Source of the DNA: Nostoc sp. CENA543
GTDB taxonomy: Bacteria > Cyanobacteriota > Cyanobacteriia > Cyanobacteriales > Nostocaceae
NCBI RefSeq assembly: GCF_002896875.1
Contig: NZ_CP023278.1
Coordinates: 682,001 to 746,000, forward strand
Reading direction: 5' to 3'
Length of the DNA: 64,000 bases
A model generated the notes under the pieces. It was not told where the DNA came from, did not search any database, and saw only the letters and a program-made list of their open reading frames with translations. Below, one piece after another: positions 43,778 to 51,488 of this stretch; position 1 is the first letter of the stretch; the number at the start of each line of letters is the position of its first letter. Both the position numbers and the translations under genes were made by a program.

Positions 43778-46700
43778 TTAAACTCCTTTACCTGTGTGAT
43801 AAAAAGCAGCCCAATAAAAAGGTGACTCAAATGGTAGTGTAGATTCTCCTTTGTCTTTGACGATTTCAGTCAAGTATTTATATATTTCTATCTGACAATC
43901 TAGACGTAATGATGATTTAGGTAGCCAATATTGAAAGCCTTTAATTGTTGTATTTCTTAACCAGCGTTGTGCTGCGTTTAGAGCTAATACAATATTGGTT
44001 TGCTGCTGTAGTTCTTCGTAAAATTTAATCATGAATAAGGCTGTAGCTGTAGCACTGACAGTCCAAAGGCTGCTGACTACATTGGTGCTACCTGCTAATA
44101 AAAAGCCACTGGGTAAACCTATGTATTCGTCACTGGTGTTTCTGGAATCTATCATCCCAGTTTCGCAAGCTGAGAGGGTGACTAGGCGACAGTTCATTAA
44201 TTTGAAGTGAGCGATAATCTCTGTTAAAGTTAGGTTTGCGTCAGCTAACTGTAAACCGGAATCTTGAGGAGAGTTAGGATTGAAGTAGCCGTGACAAAAG
44301 AAAAATATGCTGCTAGCTTGGCGGAATTCTGGGTTGAGGGTGGTGTGCTGATTTTCATCAACATGGAGAATTGCTGATTTGTTGGCTTTGGCTTGTTTGA
44401 TAATATGAGATTGAGTAAATTTCTTTTTAATGACGTTGACTGCACCTAAGTCTTGTTCATAATCTTCATATAAATCTTTTGTGGGGTTCTGCACAGCAAA
44501 TAAAGATTTTAATAATGATTGAGATTCATGATGTTGACGCAGTTGCAGTTGTTGTAAGATTTGACAACTAGGTGCATAGCTTACGCCCTTGGGGAATAAG
44601 TCAATTAAGTATGATGATTTGACGGGTAAAGCATGGAGAGGGAATAGATGCAAAAAGCGATGAGGAATGAGAATCAATCTTTGGCATTGTTCGGGGATGT
44701 GGGCTAATATTTCTTCAATGTGCAGAATTCCTGCTAACTTGTTTAGGCGTGTTTCTAGTTGGTTCTGCCATTGAATTTCATTTTTGTCTTTTGGGTTGTA
44801 GTAATCATTTACATATTCATTAATCCAATTAAATAGTGCGTCTAATTCTGCTGCTGGTGATTGCCAAAATGCTAATTGTTGTCCGTGAGGTTTGATAATA
44901 AATGTGAGAATTGTATCTGTGGCAATGTACCATTCTATAATTGCAGTGTTGTCATCTAAAGTTTCTGGGAATTTATCAAACTTGAAACTAGAACCAATAG
45001 GCAAATATTTATCTTGTAAGTTGTTGCGTTGCTGTCGTAATTGTTGAAGATGTTTTGCTAAGTCTTGGAGATTTTCCGCTTTACCATTTTGGATTTGATA
45101 TTGTCCTACTAATATTTCATCTCTGTAAGTTTCTAGTTGAGTGAAAACATCTGGAGGGAAGATGCTTTGAGAGTCACGTTTCAGGATTTGCTCAACTAAA
45201 CTGCGAGTTTTGCTACATTCAACATATTCAATTGCTTCTGTTAGACTACCTAATTTCAAGCAAACTTCTACCATACGGCTATAAACTTTGTTAAACTGTT
45301 CCGCTTGTTTGCGTTTGCTTTCTTCACCAGATACTATTTCTTCTCGTAAAGATTCTACTGTGTCAATGGCAAATTTAAAAGTATTGTATGCTAAATTAAA
45401 CTGGTTTGCGTCTTGGTAAGTAATTCCAAGTGCAAACAAAGTTTTTGCATGATTTTCAGGCAAAGCTTCTTTGGTGTAGACAGTTAAAGCAGCAGTATAA
45501 GCTGTGATCGCATTTTCGATGTTCTCTGCTCTGTCGCCTTTGATTCTATCGTTGTAGACAATTCCAAGATTATTTTGCGTTGCTGCCCAATCAATAGGCA
45601 AAGCTTCCCTGGTTCTGACAGTTAAAGCAGCAGTATAAGCAGCGATCGCATTTTCGATGTTCTCTGCTCTGTCGCCTTTGATTCTCTTGCTGTAGACAGC
45701 AGCGAGATTATTTTGCGTCATTGCCCAATAAACAGGCAATGCCTCAGGAGTGTAGACAGTTAAAGTCGCAGTATAAGCAGTGATTGCCTGTTCGATGTTC
45801 TCTGCTCTGTTGCCTTTGATTCTATCGTTGTACGCAAAAGCGAGATTATTTTGCGTTGCTGCCCAATCAACAGGCAATGCCTCTGGAGTTCTGACAGTTA
45901 AAGCCGCAGTACAAGCCGCGATCGCATTTTCGATGTTCTCTGCTCTGTCGCCTTTGATTCTATCGTTGTAGGCAGCAGCAAGATTATTTTGCGTCGCTGC
46001 CCATTGTTGAGGCAATGCTTCTGGAGTGTAGACAGTTAAAGCCGCAGTACAAGCCGCGATCGCATTTTCGATGTTCTCTGCTCTGTCGCCTTTGATTCTA
46101 TCGTTGTAGGCAGCAGCGAGATTATTTTGCGTCGCTGCCCATTGTTGAGGCAATGCTTCTGGAGTGTAGACAGTTAAAGCCGCAGTACAAGCCGCGATCG
46201 CATTTTCGATGTTCTCTGCTCTGTCGCCTTTGATTCTCTCTCTGTAGGCAAGAGCAAGATTATTTTGCGTCATTGCCCAATCAACAGGCAATGCCTCAGG
46301 AGTGTAGACAGTTAAAGCCGCAGTACAAACCGCGATCGCATTTTCGATGTTCTCTGCTATGTCGCCTTTGATTCTCTCCCTGTAGGCAGCAGCGAGATTA
46401 TTTTGCGTTGCTGCCCAATCAACAGGCAATGCTTCCTTAGTTCTGACAGTTAAAGCCACAGTAAAAGCCGCGATCGCATTTTCGATGTTCTCTGCTCTGT
46501 CACCTTTGATTCTATCGTTGTAGGCAACAGCGAGATTATTTTGCGTCATTGCCCAATCAACAGGCAATGCTTCCTTAGTTCTGACAGTTAAAGCCGCAGT
46601 ATAAGCCACAATCGCATTTTCGATGTTTTCTGCTCTGTCGCCTTTGATTCTCTCCCAGTAGGCAACAGCGAGATTATTTTGTGTCCCTGCCCATTGTTGA

Positions 46701-47296
46701 GGCAATGCTTCAGGAGTGTAGACTATCAGTGCGACTTTATAGCCAGTAATGGCAATTTCCATATTGCTGGCTTTGTTACCTAAGGGAAATTGTTGAATTA
46801 GATTGCTAAATTCAACAATAACTGCTGCTAAATATTCCGCTTTATCTGCTTTCGCTTCTCCTAGTCTATTTGTCCCCCAACGACGTAGTATTTCTGCAAA
46901 CACTCCTTCAAGTTTGTCTGTATTTTGTGCCAACAAGGGGTAAACTACCTGGGGATTAGCTTTGCTGTCTGCGGTTGCTTGTAACGTTTGGTATAAAAAA
47001 TTAAAATATTCTTTTTCTGTGGCAGTCAATGATAATTCAAATTCACTATAAACCCCAAGTTGCTGTCCCACTATATTCATTAAACGGTTAGCTTGGTCTA
47101 ATTCGCCTCGGCTTAATAGATTACTTGCTATTTCTAGCATCTTCTGCACCAAGCCAGCATCAAGTAAATCTTGGTGTGCGGCTAAAATCTCCAGTTCTTC
47201 ACCACTAGGAGCATCTAACAGACTGCGAATGACGTTGAGATAGGCTTGCTGACGCTGTTCGTTCATGAGAGAGGGCGTGAGGCGCAACATAATCAA
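43778..47296 (-). CDS. TPR-repeat CHAT-domain (caspase-like) protease
   Basis: A 1172-residue protein. After about 175 helical residues come ten 46-residue TPR-like units (NIENAIAACTAALTVYTPEA...), then further TPR helices (about 640-760) and a C-terminal CHAT domain from about 850. The catalytic dyad is His1002 in FFFCHGYF and Cys1044 in TLSACETG; the GLPSGFLLAGSTNVVSSLW stretch is also typical. CHAT proteases are clan CD relatives of caspases and separase; one (Csx29) acts with type III-E CRISPR. It heads a coupled three-gene operon. An ATG six codons downstream of the first is an alternative start. Regulation is probably by ligand binding to the TPR array. Confidence 0.88.
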   Translation of the reverse strand: MIMLRLTPSLMNEQRQQAYLNVIRSLLDAPSGEELEILAAHQDLLDAGLVQKMLEIASNLLSRGELDQANRLMNIVGQQLGVYSEFELSLTATEKEYFNFLYQTLQATADSKANPQVVYPLLAQNTDKLEGVFAEILRRWGTNRLGEAKADKAEYLAAVIVEFSNLIQQFPLGNKASNMEIAITGYKVALIVYTPEALPQQWAGTQNNLAVAYWERIKGDRAENIENAIVAYTAALTVRTKEALPVDWAMTQNNLAVAYNDRIKGDRAENIENAIAAFTVALTVRTKEALPVDWAATQNNLAAAYRERIKGDIAENIENAIAVCTAALTVYTPEALPVDWAMTQNNLALAYRERIKGDRAENIENAIAACTAALTVYTPEALPQQWAATQNNLAAAYNDRIKGDRAENIENAIAACTAALTVYTPEALPQQWAATQNNLAAAYNDRIKGDRAENIENAIAACTAALTVRTPEALPVDWAATQNNLAFAYNDRIKGNRAENIEQAITAYTATLTVYTPEALPVYWAMTQNNLAAVYSKRIKGDRAENIENAIAAYTAALTVRTREALPIDWAATQNNLGIVYNDRIKGDRAENIENAITAYTAALTVYTKEALPENHAKTLFALGITYQDANQFNLAYNTFKFAIDTVESLREEIVSGEESKRKQAEQFNKVYSRMVEVCLKLGSLTEAIEYVECSKTRSLVEQILKRDSQSIFPPDVFTQLETYRDEILVGQYQIQNGKAENLQDLAKHLQQLRQQRNNLQDKYLPIGSSFKFDKFPETLDDNTAIIEWYIATDTILTFIIKPHGQQLAFWQSPAAELDALFNWINEYVNDYYNPKDKNEIQWQNQLETRLNKLAGILHIEEILAHIPEQCQRLILIPHRFLHLFPLHALPVKSSYLIDLFPKGVSYAPSCQILQQLQLRQHHESQSLLKSLFAVQNPTKDLYEDYEQDLGAVNVIKKKFTQSHIIKQAKANKSAILHVDENQHTTLNPEFRQASSIFFFCHGYFNPNSPQDSGLQLADANLTLTEIIAHFKLMNCRLVTLSACETGMIDSRNTSDEYIGLPSGFLLAGSTNVVSSLWTVSATATALFMIKFYEELQQQTNIVLALNAAQRWLRNTTIKGFQYWLPKSSLRLDCQIEIYKYLTEIVKDKGESTLPFESPFYWAAFYHTGKGV
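45386..46765 (-). repeat. Ten tandem 138-bp units inside the CHAT gene
   Basis: Each unit encodes 46 residues beginning N-I-E-N-A-I, and most carry a HIP1 site. Unit boundaries fall every 138 bases from 46765 downward. Units 5 and 6 (45938-46213) give identical protein and differ at a single base, so they arose by recent duplication or conversion. The outer units are more divergent. Confidence 0.93.
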
Positions 47297-47415
47297 GAGA
47301 ATAATTCAACGCTAACGCCCTCAATTACAGAAAAGTGTAGAATTTCATCACAGGTGATGTGTTTCTGACGATGCAAGAATCTCATGAAAGAAAAAGTCAT
47401 AGAAAGGTAAAAGTT

Positions 47416-47598
47416 ATGTGGGAAGATCCAATTATTGAAGAAGTTTATCAAGCTAGACAAGCTCATTCAAACCAATTTAACAATGACTTACAAGCAATTT
47501 ATCAAGATTTAAAAGTACAAGAAAGAAAAAGCAAGAGAAAATTTGTTTCTTATCTTCCAAAGTTATTGAAAGATGTTTCTTTATTGCATAAGACTTAA
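47416..47598 (+). CDS. Small cyanobacterial protein, possible orphan antitoxin
   Basis: A 60-residue charged protein starting MWEDPIIEEVYQAR and continuing QFNNDLQAIYQDLKVQERK. Very similar short proteins starting WEDP occur widely in cyanobacteria and are often annotated as hypothetical or antitoxin-like. I take the ATG at 47416, after AAAGG eight bases upstream; an in-frame ATG at 47371 would add an N-terminus unlike the family. No toxin gene adjoins it. It is divergent from the CHAT operon. Confidence 0.65.
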   Translation: MWEDPIIEEVYQARQAHSNQFNNDLQAIYQDLKVQERKSKRKFVSYLPKLLKDVSLLHKT

Positions 47599-47697
47599 TA
47601 GACATAGGAGTGAAAATCAATGTAGAGACGTAGCAATGCTACCTCTCTACAAAGGTTTCGGGTAACGCAGAATTAATTTCTACCAGATGTCTAACGA

Positions 47698-48066
47698 CTA
47701 ACTCACAGTCTCAACTAACTTTTTGCGGCTAGGACGTTTACGCTCTGATTTTTTCTTGAATCCTACAGCTTGAGCCTGATTACTATCTGAGCCATACTGT
47801 CCCCGTACAACTTCCTTCATCGCTAACACCGCATTGTGAAATTCCCACTCCGCTAATCGAGCCGCATCAGACGCAGCACGGTATAAAGTTAGTTTCTCCA
47901 CCTCGGCTTTTTGAGCATTTAACATCGCTTCGTAAGTTGCCGCTAACTTGCTTGTGGAAGCATCATCTCGACTGGTTTGATAATCAGTAATAGTTTGCAA
48001 ACCGTGAAATGAATTAATATCTTGATCAATGTTAGAAGGCGTAAGACGGCGGTTTGTGTTTTGCAT
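47698..48066 (-). CDS. Hypothetical helical protein
   Basis: A 122-residue soluble protein with a central helix (AATYEAMLNAQKAEVEKL, AEWEFHNAVLAMKEVV) and a basic tail (KKKSERKRPSRKK). The QYGSDSNQAQAVGFKKKSERK ending is familiar from hypothetical proteins in cyanobacteria. No catalytic motif is visible. The basic tail could bind nucleic acid. It stands alone among repeats. Confidence 0.6.
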   Translation of the reverse strand: MQNTNRRLTPSNIDQDINSFHGLQTITDYQTSRDDASTSKLAATYEAMLNAQKAEVEKLTLYRAASDAARLAEWEFHNAVLAMKEVVRGQYGSDSNQAQAVGFKKKSERKRPSRKKLVETVS

Positions 48067-48277
48067 GGCTGTTAATATATCCGTAGTGGACTATATATTT
48101 AGCGTGTCAATTTAAACCTGAAATCGCTTGAGAAAATACACGGAATTAACGCGATGTGCAACTTAATTTTTGCCACATCTTTCCCAAGACGCAAAACAGC
48201 CACTCTCCGAGTACCTCTTATACCATTGCACTAAAAATCTGATGCAGATGTAGATTAAGTTGACGCAAGGAAACCCA

Positions 48278-48453
48278 ACACCAATATCTATGTTGAGTTC
48301 ACGGCATCTGGAAAACCCCTCTCCAAACCTCTCCCCTACAAGGAGAGAGGCTTTAATTTTCCCCCTTCCCTACTAGGGAAGGGGGTTAGGTTTTACGTTA
48401 ACTTTTCCACATAACGTGAAAAGTCAGACACCAATATCTATGTTGAGTTCACG
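48278..48453. repeat. 26-bp direct repeats flanking a repeat-rich block
   Basis: An exact 26-base sequence beginning acaccaatatctatg occurs at 48278-48303 and 48428-48453, 150 bases apart. The stretch between holds two dispersed hairpins (acctctcccctacaaggagagagg; ccccttccctactagggaaggggg). The 48067-48699 gap around it has no credible gene. Confidence 0.85.
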
Positions 48454-48467
48454 AGATTGATGTCAGG

Positions 48468-48572
48468 CAATACATTGAGAATGCAAGACAATACATCGTG
48501 AATGTAAAGCAATACATTGCGAATGTAAGACAATACATCGTAAATGCAAGACGATACATTACTAATATAGGC
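48468..48572. repeat. Five 21-bp tandem units
   Basis: Units of 21 bases begin CAATACAT (48468, 48489, 48510, 48531) with a fifth degenerate one at 48552. A short plus-strand open frame crosses them only because 21 is a multiple of three; I do not call it a gene. Confidence 0.88.
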
Positions 48573-48699
48573 AATCACATTTTAGGTAGAGCTATGGCAG
48601 TTAAAAATTGCAACTGTAACAAAGCAATACCTACTGCTGGCTACACTTACGCATTTTTTATTTTAGCGATCGCCAAAATTATAATTGAATTTTGGATAA

Positions 48700-48978
48700 T
48701 TATATTGCTGTCTGTTCGTCGCAGTTTTCAATGTAACGACGTAAAACAGAGTTGATTAAGGCTTTATATTCTCCACTTTGAGCTTGAAACCACTTGAGTA
48801 TATCTGGTTCAATCTGTACCAATTGTAGTGCTTGAGGTGCGGGAATTCTGAGGGTAGCCTGCTCAAAAAATTCTTCTGTCAATGGTGGAATGTCAGAGTA
48901 GTCAATTTCTTCATCGTTCATTGACTCTAGTGCTGTCCAGTTAGTACGAGAGGTATTGCTCAAGTCTTTGTCGCTCAT
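48700..48978 (-). CDS. brnA: BrnA-type antitoxin
   Basis: A 92-residue protein. The N-terminal half (MNDEEIDYSDIPPLTEEFFEQA) and the C-terminal ribbon-helix-helix part (VQIEPDILKWFQAQSGEYKALINSVLRRYIE) match BrnA antitoxins. Its start overlaps the 3' end of the brnT-like frame by 38 bases, the usual brnTA arrangement. BrnA binds BrnT and represses the operon. The toxin gene is truncated, so this antitoxin may be residual or act in trans. Confidence 0.85.
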   Translation of the reverse strand: MSDKDLSNTSRTNWTALESMNDEEIDYSDIPPLTEEFFEQATLRIPAPQALQLVQIEPDILKWFQAQSGEYKALINSVLRRYIENCDEQTAI

Positions 48979-49099
48979 ACCGATTTGCCCTTCGTGCTGA
49001 AATGATCCGAATCACATTATTTTTGCGTTCTGTCCAAACTACAACCGCTACACCGTTACCAAGGAAACCTATACCAAACCAACGGTCTTCACCGCAATG
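48941..49099 (-). pseudogene. brnT: Truncated BrnT toxin gene (C-terminal part only)
   Basis: The last 52 codons match the C-terminal half of BrnT: GEDRWFGIGFLGNGVAVVVW, RIISARRANRYERQRLEQY. The N-terminal half (usual motif FEWDxxKxxxNxxKHGxxF) is missing. In its place the frame runs into a gggagca repeat tract (about 49105-49137). The catalytic ribonuclease should be non-functional. Full BrnT is about 90 residues. Confidence 0.8.
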
Positions 49100-49386
49100 A
49101 AAAAGCAGGGGAGCAGGGAGCAAGGGAGCAGGGGGAAAAATCACTCCACTTGCGGGTGTTAGCGTACCACTTTGCTACGCAACGCTACCGCGAACGTGGA
49201 AGCAAGCTACGCGCAGCTTCTCATAGAGAAGGGGAAGGTAGTTCGGTTTGTACCTTTAGTTCCACCTGCATCTTATCAAATCGCATTTGCTATTTCGGAG
49301 ATCGCCATATCTTCCAAATCTCAATCAACAAGCGATCGCTCTCGTGTTATTGTGAATTTTGCTGCCAAAATTCGCCTAAAATTGAA

Positions 49387-49409
49387 AAAGCCGCTTTAGT
49401 AGCGGCTTT
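49387..49409 (-). terminator. Terminator after tRNA-Val
   Basis: On the minus strand AAAGCCGC and GCGGCTTT pair around TACTAAA and are followed by TT, giving a clean intrinsic terminator eight bases after the tRNA 3' end. Confidence 0.88.
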
Positions 49410-49416
49410 GGGTGTA

Positions 49417-49489
<73 letters not shown>

Positions 49490-49596
49490 GTTTGCGCTTT
49501 TTGTTTTGCGCTCACAATTAAATAATATAGCAAAATATTTTTGATTGCGCTAGTATTTTGAAGAAATTTTTTAAAATATTTTTTGAGAACCTGTAA

Positions 49597-50208
49597 ATGC
49601 CTTCTGGTGGAACGCACGATCGCATTACTTTATGGGCGTTGCCAGTGGTGGCGGGTGTGACTTTCTGGCAGACTCGTAGTGGCAATGTCACTTTGTTGGT
49701 GGCTGGTGGGTTTATGTTTGGTGGTTTGATGTTCGGCCCCGACTTAGATATATACTCCCGTCAATACCAACGCTGGGGTTTTCTGCGTTGGATTTGGCTA
49801 CCTTACCAAAAGAGTCTCCGCCACCGTTCTTTTTTATCCCACGGGCCAATTATTGGCACAACTCTCAGGGTAGTTTATCTCAGCAGCATCATGGCAATCT
49901 TGGCGATGGTGATGGTGGCTATCGCTGAGAAGTTATGGAATATCACTGTTTCTTGGCAAGATATAGAAGGGACTGTGGGGCGATCGCTATCTAGTTACGC
50001 GACAGAGTGTCTGGCTTTATTTTTGGGTTTAGAACTCGGTGCAATGAGTCATTCCCTCAGCGATTGGGGCGGTTCGGCTTACAAACGGTTTCGCAAGCAA
50101 GGACTCCAGGGAATACTTCCTAGTGGCAAAATTAAGAAACGTAAAGTTACGCGTCGCAGAGTCAGCAAGGGAGTAAAAGTCAATGACAAAGGACAAAGAA
50201 CAAAATAA
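49597..50208 (+). CDS. DUF2227 family putative metal-binding membrane protein
   Basis: A 203-residue protein starting MPSGGTHDRITLWALPVVAG, with conserved histidines (THDR, LRHRSFLSHGPIIG, MSHSLSDW), a FGPDLDIYSRQYQRWG motif and three to four membrane helices. This is the DUF2227 family, related to YdjM-type membrane-bound metal-dependent hydrolases. Substrate unknown. The 3' end overlaps mazG by 26 bases, so the two are coupled. Confidence 0.87.
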   Translation: MPSGGTHDRITLWALPVVAGVTFWQTRSGNVTLLVAGGFMFGGLMFGPDLDIYSRQYQRWGFLRWIWLPYQKSLRHRSFLSHGPIIGTTLRVVYLSSIMAILAMVMVAIAEKLWNITVSWQDIEGTVGRSLSSYATECLALFLGLELGAMSHSLSDWGGSAYKRFRKQGLQGILPSGKIKKRKVTRRRVSKGVKVNDKGQRTK

Positions 50209-51022
50209 TGCAGAAACTTTGGCGGCGTTGCAAGAGTTAATTGATGTGGTAGCGAAATTGCGATCGCCTGATGGGGGTTGTCCTTGGGATTTGGCGCAAA
50301 CTCCTGAAACTCTCACACCCTACGTAATTGAGGAAGCCTACGAGGTTGTAGATGCCATTAAAAACGGCACACAAGCAGAAATCACCGAAGAATTAGGGGA
50401 TTTACTTTTACAGGTAGTCTTACAGGCGCAAATTGCTAGGGAATCTAGCCAATTTTCCCTACAAGATGTTGCCCAAGGTATTGCTCAAAAGTTGATTCGT
50501 CGTCATCCTCATGTATTCGGTGATGTGTCGGTGCAGAATGCAGAGGAAGTGCGACAAAATTGGGAACAAATTAAGGCAGAGGAGAAAGGAGAAGCTTCAC
50601 CAGACAGCCAAAAGTTGAGTACCAAACTCAGTCGTTACAACCGGACTCTTCCTCCACTGACAGCAGCCATGAAGATTTCCCAAAAAGCGGCGGCGGTTGG
50701 TTTTGAGTGGGAAAATATTGATGGAGTGTGGGCAAAGTTCCATGAAGAGTTACAGGAGTTTCAACAAGCCTTAGCCGCAGAAACACCAGAACGCCAACAA
50801 GCCGAATTAGGTGATTTACTCTTTGCAGTCATTCAGTTAGCCCGTTGGTATAATCTCGATCCCAGTGCAGCTTTACAAGGCACAAATCAAAGATTTGTCC
50901 AACGTTTGCAAAAAATGGAAGCAGTTGTTAGCCGTCCCTTATCTGATTACAGTTTGGATGAGTTAGAAGCTTTATGGCAACAAGCTAAAGCCCAAATAGC
51001 CAAAGAGAGTAATCAAGAGTAA
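50183..51022 (+). CDS. mazG: Nucleoside triphosphate pyrophosphohydrolase MazG
   Basis: A 279-residue protein with two tandem MazG domains. The first has CPWDLAQTPETLTPYVIEEAYEVVDAI and EELGDLLLQVVLQAQ, the second FHEELQEFQQALAAE and AELGDLLFAVIQLARW; EExxE and ExxD metal ligands are visible in both. MazG hydrolyses NTPs and dNTPs to monophosphates plus PPi, cleaning the nucleotide pool and affecting ppGpp levels. The ATG at 50183 lies inside the DUF2227 gene end. Length fits full-size bacterial MazG. Confidence 0.95.
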   Translation: MTKDKEQNNAETLAALQELIDVVAKLRSPDGGCPWDLAQTPETLTPYVIEEAYEVVDAIKNGTQAEITEELGDLLLQVVLQAQIARESSQFSLQDVAQGIAQKLIRRHPHVFGDVSVQNAEEVRQNWEQIKAEEKGEASPDSQKLSTKLSRYNRTLPPLTAAMKISQKAAAVGFEWENIDGVWAKFHEELQEFQQALAAETPERQQAELGDLLFAVIQLARWYNLDPSAALQGTNQRFVQRLQKMEAVVSRPLSDYSLDELEALWQQAKAQIAKESNQE

Positions 51023-51121
51023 ATTGCACCACAGACGTGATAATCATCATGCTCATTTTTCGTCCTGGCTGAGAGTTTTTGCAAAAAACCTCTCATCTTG
51101 GCTGATGACGAATTTTTTTAG

Positions 51122-51481
51122 TTATGTATTAGATAATAATTTTTCCTTGGCTACTAACTCATCTTTGAAACCTACCAGCACAGCTTTACTATCTTTGACA
51201 AAAAGCGGACGCTTGAGTAACATTGCATCTTGAGTAAATGCTGTAATCCATTGTTCGTCAGTCCAGGTTTTCTTTTCTTCACCTAAAGCGCGGTAAGATT
51301 GACCAGAGGTATTACGCATGGGTGCTGCACCTAGAGACTTTACCCAATTTGTAATTTGATCAGCAGTTGGTGGATGTTCTTTGGTATTAATAAACTCGTA
51401 TGCAATATTGTGATTTTGTAGCCAAGTCAGAGCTTTTTTGCAGGTACCACAGTTAGGAATTCCGTAAACTTGCAGTGACAT
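51122..51481 (-). CDS. ArsC/Spx-family thioredoxin-fold protein
   Basis: A 119-residue protein with an N-terminal CxxC (IPNCGTCKKALTWLQ) and an ArsC/Spx core (EFINTKEHPPTADQI, RPLFVKDSKAVLVGF). It most resembles the YffB/Spx-like reductase group. In cyanobacteria it could be a glutaredoxin-coupled reductase or a redox regulator; the sequence does not decide. It lies seven bases after the histidine-kinase gene, so it is probably cotranscribed with it. Confidence 0.82.
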   Translation of the reverse strand: MSLQVYGIPNCGTCKKALTWLQNHNIAYEFINTKEHPPTADQITNWVKSLGAAPMRNTSGQSYRALGEEKKTWTDEQWITAFTQDAMLLKRPLFVKDSKAVLVGFKDELVAKEKLLSNT

Positions 51482-51488
51482 AATAATT

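Noticed and set aside
48498-48755. 85-codon plus-strand frame starting in the 21-bp repeats
   Set aside because: The N-terminal half is repeat-derived, the 3' end overlaps brnA on the other strand, and no family is recognisable.
49172-49399. 75-codon plus-strand frame before the tRNA
   Set aside because: It starts in a dispersed Nostoc repeat and ends inside the tRNA terminator; no similarity to a known family.
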